A program made the translations under genes and the position numbers. Source: Psychrilyobacter sp. (GTDB taxonomy: Bacteria > Fusobacteriota > Fusobacteriia > Fusobacteriales > Fusobacteriaceae). Taken from it: DNA of 5,802 bases. The DNA lies in the NCBI GenBank assembly GCA_030621995.1, contig JAUXGP010000120.1, positions 1 through 5,802 of the forward strand, given 5' to 3'. Under the pieces are notes generated by a model, which made no database searches, had not been told where the DNA came from, and saw only the letters and a list, made by a program, of their open reading frames with translations. This document shows positions 1 through 5,037 of this stretch, one piece after another. Within the stretch, counting starts at the first letter, position 1. Every line of letters begins with the position of its first letter.

Positions 1-11
1 AGTAAATATAT

Positions 12-50
12 AAACCACCTATTCAGTGAATTTGAATAGGTGGTTTTTTT
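12..50 (+). terminator. Intrinsic terminator of an upstream gene outside the window
   Basis: A perfect 14-bp stem pairs 12-25 with 33-46 around a 7-nt loop (26-32). It is followed on the + strand by a T run ending at 50. This is the classic Rho-independent layout, and it ends a + strand transcript whose gene lies left of the window. It also insulates the promoter at 78-106. Confidence 0.9.
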
Positions 51-77
51 CTAAATTAATAAAACTTAATTCATCCC

Positions 78-106
78 TTGATAAATCATTAAAATTAAGG
101 TATTAT
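78..106 (+). promoter_or_regulatory. Sigma70-type promoter for the 115-aa gene
   Basis: A -35 element TTGATA (78-83) is separated by exactly 17 bp from a -10 element TATTAT (101-106). Each hexamer differs from consensus at one position. The predicted transcription start is near 113, which leaves a leader of about 44 nt before the ATG at 157. It sits directly after an upstream terminator, as expected for the head of a new transcription unit. The call comes from sequence match and spacing alone. Confidence 0.72.
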
Positions 107-156
107 AGATAGTGTTAACTTTTATTTTATATTATTCATCAACGGAGGGGGATATT

Positions 157-504
157 ATGACAGAGAAATGGGAAAAAGTAATGGAATTAGTGTCTGAAAT
201 CAATAAAAATAACTTTGAAGATTTTAATGATAACATTGTCTATCACTATTTTAGACGTTTTAAAAAAGAGCTACCTTTTAACTTTGAAAAACATTTAGAA
301 AATATGAAAAGGGAGAAAAAAACCAAATTTTTAAAAAGATCTGATATTTTAAAGGAAATTTTTTCAGATTTTTCTTTGACAACTAGGGAAGATGTTATAA
401 ATGATTTACTCTATAAATTCCATCAGCACAAGGCATCGAAAAGAAGGATTTTAAAATTAGAGGAATTTTTAGACAACAATAGAGATGAATTATTTGAAAA
501 ATAA
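157..504 (+). CDS. Hypothetical 115-residue charged soluble protein
   Basis: I do not recognise this family. The protein of 115 residues is rich in Lys, Glu, Asp, Asn and Phe. It has no signal peptide, no membrane segment and no cysteines, and it looks mostly alpha-helical. A basic stretch near residues 51-61 and another near 92-100 (HKASKRR) could contact nucleic acid or an acidic partner, but this is only a guess. The ATG at 157 is chosen because GGAGG at 144-148 lies 8 nt upstream. The frame stays open back to a GTG at 112, but that codon has no ribosome binding site and falls at the predicted transcription start. The gene has its own promoter (78-106) and a terminator hairpin just after the stop. 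The low GC and A/T-ending codons match the window's AT-rich style. The reading frame is convincing as a gene; no function can be assigned. Confidence 0.8.
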   Translation: MTEKWEKVMELVSEINKNNFEDFNDNIVYHYFRRFKKELPFNFEKHLENMKREKKTKFLKRSDILKEIFSDFSLTTREDVINDLLYKFHQHKASKRRILKLEEFLDNNRDELFEK

Positions 505-511
505 GAAAACT

Positions 512-541
512 AAAAAACTGTAGATACTTACAGTTTTTTTT
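512..541 (+). terminator. Small intrinsic terminator after the 115-aa gene
   Basis: An 11-bp stem pairs 512-522 with 529-539 around a 6-nt loop, and the T run continues to 541. About half of the stem is A-T pairs, with ACTGTA/TACAGT as the stable core, so termination may be partial. It begins 7 nt after the stop codon at 504. The next gene starts only about 30 nt downstream with no clear promoter between, so read-through may feed that gene. Confidence 0.72.
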
Positions 542-554
542 ATGTAAGCATAAT

Positions 555-562
555 AGGAGGTG
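555..562 (+). promoter_or_regulatory. Ribosome binding site that decides the phosphoesterase start
   Basis: AGGAGGTG is an 8-base match to the anti-Shine-Dalgarno consensus. It overlaps the only canonical start codon available here, the GTG at 560-562, so that codon is poorly placed for initiation. The ATA at 569-571 lies 8 nt after GGAGG, the same kind of distance seen before the other genes in this window (5-8 nt). Confidence 0.75.
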
Positions 563-568
563 GGGAAA

Positions 569-1300
569 ATAGAAAAAATAGCCATTATTTCAGATATCCA
601 TGGGAATCTTCCCGCTCTTTCAGCGGTACTAGAAGATATAAAAAAGAGGGGAATAGAAAGAATAGTTTGTTTAGGAGATCTTATAGGAAAAGGTCCCAGT
701 TCGGCAAGTGTAGTTGATACGGTCAGAGAAAAATGTGAATGGGTAATCAAGGGAAACTGGGATTATTATGTTACTAAAGAAAATATTTCCAAGGAATTAG
801 AATGGCATCAAAATAAATTAGGGAAAGAAAGACTGGAGTATATGAAGAATCTTCCCCTTTATTTAGAGTTTTATATCAGTGGTAAATTAGTAAGGTTATT
901 CCATGCCTCACCAAAAGATCTTTTTCATAGAACATATATCACCAATACTATGGATGAAAAAATGAAATTATTTGAATCCCCTAGTGAATTAAAAAAAAAT
1001 TCGGATATAGTAGGGTATGGAGATATTCATGGAGCTTTTATAGATAATTTTAAAGGAAAAAGTTTATTTAATGTAGGTAGTGTAGGAAATCCATTGGAGA
1101 TTCCTCAAGCATCTTATGCTATAATAGAAGGACATTATCAGTCAGGGAAATCCTCACCTATACTTACATCCTTGGTGAGAGTTCCCTATGATATAGAAAA
1201 ATCTATAGCTGATGCAAGTGCTACAGATATGCCTAAAAAAATAGAGTATATAAAAGAATTAAAAACAGCCATATATCAACGGCATAAGGGGGAAGAATAA
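569..1300 (+). CDS. YfcE/MJ0936-type metallophosphoesterase, probable ATA start
   Basis: This is a calcineurin-like metallophosphoesterase of the small bacterial/archaeal YfcE/MJ0936 type, expected to be a cytosolic phosphodiesterase or phosphatase using two divalent metals. Counting from the ATA, the metal motifs appear in order: D9-x-H11 in SDIHGN, D37 in LGDLIGKGP, N63 in GNWD, H112 in FHASP, then GDIH (151-154) followed by NVGSVGNP (168-175). The length of 243 residues is normal. GNWD replaces the more usual GNHD or GNCD, and GDIH replaces the usual GHTH, so one expected metal-binding His is Asp152. The start is unusual. GTG at 560 overlaps the Shine-Dalgarno, while ATA at 569 has ideal spacing and gives an N-terminus reading (M)EKIAIISDIHGN, typical of the family. 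If GTG is used, the protein is 246 residues. An ATG-to-ATA mutation or sequencing error is possible. The stop overlaps the next gene's ATG (TAATG), indicating translational coupling. The natural substrate cannot be told. Confidence 0.88.
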   Translation: MEKIAIISDIHGNLPALSAVLEDIKKRGIERIVCLGDLIGKGPSSASVVDTVREKCEWVIKGNWDYYVTKENISKELEWHQNKLGKERLEYMKNLPLYLEFYISGKLVRLFHASPKDLFHRTYITNTMDEKMKLFESPSELKKNSDIVGYGDIHGAFIDNFKGKSLFNVGSVGNPLEIPQASYAIIEGHYQSGKSSPILTSLVRVPYDIEKSIADASATDMPKKIEYIKELKTAIYQRHKGEE

Positions 1301-1785
1301 TGGACAAAGATAGATTGATAGGTGCCTATATTGGCGAGAAAGAAAGTCTGGAAAAAACTAAAAAAACTTTAGACTGGTATAAGGACTCCTTTGAAAAGGG
1401 GGATCTTTCGGGAGGATTTTCATGGAAATGGTCCTGGTGGGCATTTTTTGGAAATTGTTTTTACTTACTATATAGAAAGTGTTACCTTGAGGGGATATCT
1501 TATTTTTTATTAGTGTATGTCTTAGGAGGATTAATGAATAGATTTATGCCAAATATCGCTGATATGGCAGGCGGAGCATTTCTGTTTATTATATTACTTT
1601 CAGGAGGATTACTTCATAATCTTGTTTATAGAAGGTATTTAAAATCTAAAACTATTATAGAAGATAAAAGTTTATCTAAAGAAGATATGTTAAAAGAGAT
1701 GAAATCTCTTGGTGGAACAGACAAAAGAGCTGCGATAATAGGTATTATAGTTTATATTGCTGTAAATATAATGTTTAGTCTATAA
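1300..1785 (+). CDS. DUF2628-like small membrane protein
   Basis: This 161-residue protein has a cytosolic-looking charged N-terminus (about 1-38). An aromatic motif follows (GGFSWKWSWWAFFGNCFYLLYRK, in segments over 38-60) that resembles the FSWxxFFxGPFWLLYRKMY core of DUF2628-type proteins. Three likely membrane segments lie near 64-82, 90-110 and 143-160, with a charged stretch (111-142) between the last two. There is no cleavable signal peptide. The family has no established biochemical function. Its ATG shares a base with the upstream stop (TAATG), and AAGGGGG at 1286-1292 provides a ribosome binding site 7 nt upstream. It is therefore coupled to the phosphoesterase and probably made in a fixed ratio with it. 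A strong terminator follows. The family call is from memory of the motif and is moderately sure; the membrane topology is clearer. Confidence 0.82.
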   Translation: MDKDRLIGAYIGEKESLEKTKKTLDWYKDSFEKGDLSGGFSWKWSWWAFFGNCFYLLYRKCYLEGISYFLLVYVLGGLMNRFMPNIADMAGGAFLFIILLSGGLLHNLVYRRYLKSKTIIEDKSLSKEDMLKEMKSLGGTDKRAAIIGIIVYIAVNIMFSL

Positions 1786-1790
1786 TTTTT

Positions 1791-1828
1791 CAGCGGGAAG
1801 CAATTATTTAATTGCTTCCCGCTGTTTT
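1791..1828 (+). terminator. Strong intrinsic terminator between convergent genes
   Basis: A perfect 15-bp stem pairs 1791-1805 with 1810-1824 around a 4-nt loop. It contains the GC-rich block CAGCGGGAAGC and is followed by TTTT and then a T-rich run on the + strand. It ends the phosphoesterase/DUF2628 unit. The pgl stop on the opposite strand lies only 7 bp away, so the hairpin also falls at the 3' end of that operon. On the - strand it is followed by an A run rather than a T run, so as an intrinsic terminator it is mainly a + strand signal. Confidence 0.9.
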
Positions 1829-1831
1829 AAT

Positions 1832-2473
1832 TTATTTTGTATAGGATAAAAACTTTGGATCTACTACCTTAGATACAGGTAGATTTTTTAAAAAAGATGA
1901 CTCTATAATGGGTATTTTTTCAGGTCCCAATAAAAATATTTTTCTTTTAGCGCCATTAATTACATTCATCCCCAAGGAAATCCTCCTATATGGGTGTCTC
2001 CTACTAGATGTTACAATAACATCCTCGACTAAATCTGCCTCATTTTCTTCAAAGATAGATGCCGTATGTCCATCATTCCCGACTCCTAAAAACATCAGAT
2101 CAAATATTATATCCCCTTTAAAATGTTTTAAAAGATCATCTTCATATCCCACCCTGGATCTTTCTATAGATGAGGAGTAATCTATATGGTGGATATTTCC
2201 ATGGGGAATAGTAATATGTTTTAACAAAAACATATTAATTAGACAATAGTTACTATCCATGTCATCTAATGGCACCCACCGTTCATCGACTAAAAAAATA
2301 TTGATTTTTTCCCACGTAATATCTTCTGCAGCCAGCAATCGAAAGAATTTAATTGGAGTTTTCCCACCGGAAAAAGCTATGGATAATTTTTCTTTTCTCT
2401 GTAATTCAGACTTGATTATGTCTATAGCACTTATAGCCATTGATATTTCAGATTCAAATATTTTTATAGGCAT
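1832..2473 (-). CDS. pgl: 6-phosphogluconolactonase
   Basis: The DevB/Pgl-type enzyme hydrolyses 6-phosphogluconolactone to 6-phosphogluconate, the second step of the oxidative pentose phosphate pathway, in the cytosol. Diagnostic motifs are present in order: AFSGGKTPIKFF near the N-terminus, then W-x-INIFLVDERWVPLDDxxSN. Next comes LGVGNDGHTASIFE, which carries the catalytic His and has Asn where Glu is common. RxSLGMNVINGAKRKIFLLGPEK is in the C-terminal third. The length of 213 residues is slightly below the usual 220-250. The start is placed at the second of two adjacent ATGs (2473) because GGAGG at 2483-2479 is 5 nt away. The first ATG (2476) would leave only 2 nt, and the GTG at 2485 lies upstream of the ribosome binding site. 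The start overlaps the zwf TGA by 1 nt, so translation is coupled. It is the last gene of gnd-zwf-pgl. Confidence in the function is high. Confidence 0.95.
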   Translation of the reverse strand: MPIKIFESEISMAISAIDIIKSELQRKEKLSIAFSGGKTPIKFFRLLAAEDITWEKINIFLVDERWVPLDDMDSNYCLINMFLLKHITIPHGNIHHIDYSSSIERSRVGYEDDLLKHFKGDIIFDLMFLGVGNDGHTASIFEENEADLVEDVIVTSSRRHPYRRISLGMNVINGAKRKIFLLGPEKIPIIESSFLKNLPVSKVVDPKFLSYTK

Positions 2474-3978
2474 CATATCCTCCACTTCCTGCCATCTTTT
2501 TCCAGCAATATCTTACTTTTTACAGGTCCCCAAGCACCAGCAGAATAATTTGGGAATTTAAAATTTATTTTATTGAAATAAGCTACTATAGGATCTAATA
2601 CTCTCCACATCTCTTCTACGCCATCCTGCCTCGAAAACAATGTTAAATCCCCTTTTATGCAGTCAACGATCAGCCTTTCATAAGCAGTAAGAGATATGGT
2701 GTCTAATTTAGAATAATTGAAGTTCATCTCCACTGGGTGGGGGTAGTTTTCCACTCCTGGATATTTCATATTTATTGACAGGGATATCTTTTCTTCAGGC
2801 TGGATAGAAAAAACAAGCTCGTTGGCCAGCATATCTCTGCAAGCATTTCCGAATAATTTTAATGGCGGTGTTTTAAAAACTATGACTATTTCAGTTAATT
2901 TTCTATCCAGCCTCTTTCCTGATCGCACATAAAAGGGGACTCCTGCCCAGCGCCAATTATCCACATGAAATTTACCGGAGAAGAAAGTACCGGTATTTGA
3001 ATCCTTGTCCACATTTTTTTCATCTCGATATTCCACAACATTTTCACCGCTTATTTTACCGGTTCCATACTGGCCTAAGACCAAGTTCTCCTCCATATAT
3101 TCTTCACTCATAATAGAGATACTCTTAAATATTTTTACTTTTTCATCCCTTACACAGTCAGCCTCAAAGTTAGCAGGAGGCTCCATAGCTACCAGAGCTA
3201 TAAGCTGCATCATATGATTTTGGATGATATCTTTTAAAACTCCAGCTTTTTCATAGAAATTCCCGCGAGTTTCTATCCCGATATTTTCAGCCACCGTAAT
3301 TTGAATATGATCTATGAAACTTCTATTCCATAGAGGTTCAAATATACTGTTTCCAAACCTGAAAAATAAGATGTTTTGAACGGTTTCCTTTCCCAGGTAA
3401 TGATCGATTCTGTATATTTCTTCCTCTTCAAATATTTTATGCAGGTTATCATTTAAATTTATTGCAGATACGGTATCTATCCCAAAAGGTTTTTCCATGA
3501 CAATCTTCTTTTTAAAAGGTTTATCACATAGTTCTAATTTTTGAATTAAATTTAAGATGTTTTCTGCTAAATTTGGAGGAGTTGCCAGGTAAAATATTAT
3601 TTGATATTTTTTTATATCTTTAAATTTACAAATATATTTATTTATTTCATCTATCCCCTCTAATTTTTCAGAATCTCCACTGAGATAATTAAATTTTTCT
3701 AGAAAACTATCTTCTATACTTGCTTTTCCCCCTTGCAAACTTCTCTCAATGGAAGTTTTTACCAGCTCCCTATACTGATCCTGTGTTCTCTCCCTCCTGC
3801 CGTAGGAGAGAATATAGGCGTCATTATTTAGTTTATCTAATTTAAAGAGGTTATAAAGGGCTGGGAGTAATTTTTTCTGACTTAAATCCCCTCCTCCTCC
3901 AAAAATAATTAAAACAAATGGCTGGGTATTTACCTCAACACCCTCTGGTTCACATAATGTTTTCATCTCTAAATCCAT
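2473..3978 (-). CDS. zwf: Glucose-6-phosphate dehydrogenase
   Basis: This cytosolic enzyme oxidises glucose-6-phosphate to 6-phosphogluconolactone and reduces NAD(P)+, the entry step of the oxidative pentose phosphate pathway. The N-terminal Rossmann motif IFGGGGDLSQKKLLPALYNL covers residues 25-44, with GG where many family members have AS (GASGDL). EKPFG is at 162-166. The substrate and active-site motif RIDHYLGKE is at 190-198. The likely catalytic-base His255 lies in QNHMMQLIAL (253-262). FYVRSGKRL is at 349-357, AYERL at 432-436, and WGP near the C-terminus (483-485). The length of 501 residues is normal. The ATG at 3978 is preceded by AGGAGG at 3990-3985 with 6-nt spacing; this site overlaps the gnd stop TAG. 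A second in-frame ATG at codon 5 is less well placed. It lies 10 bp after gnd and overlaps pgl, and the pgl ribosome binding site is embedded in its last codons. Cofactor preference cannot be read with confidence. Confidence 0.97.
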   Translation of the reverse strand: MDLEMKTLCEPEGVEVNTQPFVLIIFGGGGDLSQKKLLPALYNLFKLDKLNNDAYILSYGRRERTQDQYRELVKTSIERSLQGGKASIEDSFLEKFNYLSGDSEKLEGIDEINKYICKFKDIKKYQIIFYLATPPNLAENILNLIQKLELCDKPFKKKIVMEKPFGIDTVSAINLNDNLHKIFEEEEIYRIDHYLGKETVQNILFFRFGNSIFEPLWNRSFIDHIQITVAENIGIETRGNFYEKAGVLKDIIQNHMMQLIALVAMEPPANFEADCVRDEKVKIFKSISIMSEEYMEENLVLGQYGTGKISGENVVEYRDEKNVDKDSNTGTFFSGKFHVDNWRWAGVPFYVRSGKRLDRKLTEIVIVFKTPPLKLFGNACRDMLANELVFSIQPEEKISLSINMKYPGVENYPHPVEMNFNYSKLDTISLTAYERLIVDCIKGDLTLFSRQDGVEEMWRVLDPIVAYFNKINFKFPNYSAGAWGPVKSKILLEKDGRKWRI

Positions 3979-3988
3979 CGTATTCCTC

Positions 3989-4894
3989 CTACTTCTCCTT
4001 TATACTGTGTCCACCGAACTCCTTTCGAAGACTGGCCAAAACTTTATCACTGAATGTTTCTTCTTTTCTAGACCGAAACCTCTGCATAAGGGACAGGGTA
4101 ATGACAGGTGCAGAAACGTTGTTTTCCAATGCTTCCAAAACTGTCCATCGGCCCTCTCCCGAATCCTCTACCCAGCCTTTGACATTGTTCAGGTCAGGAT
4201 CATCTTTAAACATATCTTTGGTTAGATTCAGTAAGAAAGATTCGATAATACTTCCATGCTGCCATACGTTGGCAACCTTATCAAGATTTATATCGAATTC
4301 ACCCTTTGACTTTAATATTTCAAACCCTTCAGCATAGGCCTGCATCATCCCATACTCTATACCATTGTGTATCATCTTTACAAAGTGACCGCTGCCGCTC
4401 CTGCCCATATATTCATATCCCCCTGCGGTACTCAGATCTTTTAAGAGTGGTGAGACTATATCAAAGGACTCTCTCTCTCCTCCAGCCATCAAACAATATC
4501 CATTTTCAAATCCCCAAAGTCCTCCACTGGTACCTATATCCAATAAACTTATAGATTTTTCTTTCAATAAGTCTGCTGTCTTAATAGTATCTTTATAATT
4601 GGAGTTTCCCCCATCTATGACTATAGACCCTTTTTTTAATTTTTCACCAAGTTCTATTAACACATTGTTTGTAATGTCCCCAGATGGGATCATAACCCAG
4701 ACTACAGGAGTTTCATGGGTATTCAGTTCTTCAATCAAATCATCCATATGATTGAACCCCACTCCTCCATGTTCTACCATAAGATCGATCTTATCACGGT
4801 GGTGTCCGTATACAAAAACTTCATGATTATATTTTAACAATCTCAGAGCAATCTTCCCTCCCATCTTACCTAAACCTATGATACCTATCTTCAT
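3989..4894 (-). CDS. gnd: 6-phosphogluconate dehydrogenase, short (about 300-aa) type
   Basis: This enzyme oxidatively decarboxylates 6-phosphogluconate to ribulose-5-phosphate and CO2, reducing NAD+ or NADP+. The Rossmann GLGKMG is at 7-12, followed by IDGGNSNYKDT (93-103) and the substrate motif GTSGGLWG (121-128). KMIHNGIEYGMMQAYAEG (173-190) contains the catalytic Lys173 and Asn177. GEGRWT is at 246-251, and the C-terminal RFRSR is at 272-276. At 301 residues it belongs to the short class, like Bacillus YqeC, not the 470-residue class. The loop after the second Rossmann strand reads VYGHHRDK (28-35). It lacks the Asp typical of NAD-preferring enzymes and has an Arg, so the cofactor is uncertain. 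The ATG at 4894 has AGGAGGT at 4907-4901 with 6-nt spacing. It is first in the operon with zwf and pgl, which is the reverse of pathway order for this enzyme. Both Gnd and Zwf appear intact. Confidence 0.96.
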   Translation of the reverse strand: MKIGIIGLGKMGGKIALRLLKYNHEVFVYGHHRDKIDLMVEHGGVGFNHMDDLIEELNTHETPVVWVMIPSGDITNNVLIELGEKLKKGSIVIDGGNSNYKDTIKTADLLKEKSISLLDIGTSGGLWGFENGYCLMAGGERESFDIVSPLLKDLSTAGGYEYMGRSGSGHFVKMIHNGIEYGMMQAYAEGFEILKSKGEFDINLDKVANVWQHGSIIESFLLNLTKDMFKDDPDLNNVKGWVEDSGEGRWTVLEALENNVSAPVITLSLMQRFRSRKEETFSDKVLASLRKEFGGHSIKEK

Positions 4895-4913
4895 ATTTCT
4901 ACCTCCTAGTAGT

Positions 4914-4919
4914 ATTATA
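4914..4919 (-). promoter_or_regulatory. Candidate -10 box close to gnd
   Basis: A perfect TATAAT hexamer reads on the - strand. The matching -35 position, 17 bp upstream, is TATTTT and poor. Transcription would begin near 4907, right at the Shine-Dalgarno, leaving a leader of only about 13 nt. It may be chance in AT-rich DNA. Confidence 0.3.
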
Positions 4920-4956
4920 GTTTCTTTTTATATACTAAAATATTCTTTTAAAACCT

Positions 4957-4985
4957 TTTAAAAATTAGTATTTCTAGCATTTCAA
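4957..4985 (-). promoter_or_regulatory. Candidate promoter for the gnd-zwf-pgl operon
   Basis: On the - strand, TTGAAA (4985-4980) is followed after 17 bp by TTTAAA (4962-4957), matching consensus at 5/6 and 4/6 positions. The start would be near 4950, giving a leader of about 56 nt that contains two CTTTTAAAA-type repeats and one ATACTAA element. It is a plausible alternative to the TATAAT at 4919-4914. The choice between them is not settled by sequence. Confidence 0.38.
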
Positions 4986-4997
4986 GGAAACATTAGG

Positions 4998-5003
4998 TAT
5001 ACT
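4998..5003 (+). promoter_or_regulatory. Candidate -10 box for the ATPase gene
   Basis: TATACT matches the -10 consensus at 5 of 6 positions and would start transcription near 5010, leaving a leader of about 28 nt before the ATG at 5038. No good -35 lies 16-18 bp upstream, so the promoter is weak or activator-dependent if real. It overlaps one ATACTAA repeat, which could allow repression. Confidence 0.35.
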
Positions 5004-5037
5004 AATAATAAGTCTGAATATCAATAGGAGAGTAAAG

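Larger units (their letters stand above)
4932..5006. repeat. Short repeat cluster in the divergent intergenic region
   Basis: The 7-mer ATACTAA occurs at 4932-4938 (+), 4965-4971 (-, as TTAGTAT) and 4999-5005 (+), spaced 33 and 34 bp apart, close to three helical turns. The second and third copies form an 8-bp inverted repeat (4964-4971 with 4999-5006). Between the first two copies lie two tandem copies of CTTTTAAAA (4945-4953 and 4955-4963), 10 bp apart and each with a palindromic TTTTAAAA core. Helical phasing between divergent promoters resembles an operator region. AT-richness makes chance occurrence a real alternative. Confidence 0.45.

Noticed and set aside
112..156. GTG-initiated 15-residue extension of the 115-aa protein
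   Set aside because: The GTG lies at the predicted transcription start and has no ribosome binding site, while the ATG at 157 has GGAGG at ideal spacing.
490..750. Minus-strand open frame of 86 codons
   Set aside because: It lies antisense to the well-supported phosphoesterase and terminator, has no ribosome binding site, and its product looks like a random hydrophobic translation.
2474..2485. Earlier starts for pgl (GTG 2485, ATG 2476)
   Set aside because: The GTG is upstream of the Shine-Dalgarno GGAGG, and the first ATG is only 2 nt from it. The second ATG at 2473 has a 5-nt gap and the family-like N-terminus MPIKIFES.
1908..2561. Plus-strand open frames opposite pgl and the end of zwf
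   Set aside because: They are antisense to genes with clear family motifs, rich in Ser/Ile/Phe from reverse reading, and lack ribosome binding sites.
3918..4554. Plus-strand open frames opposite gnd and the start of zwf
   Set aside because: They are reverse-frame shadows of conserved enzymes, with no motifs and no translation signals.
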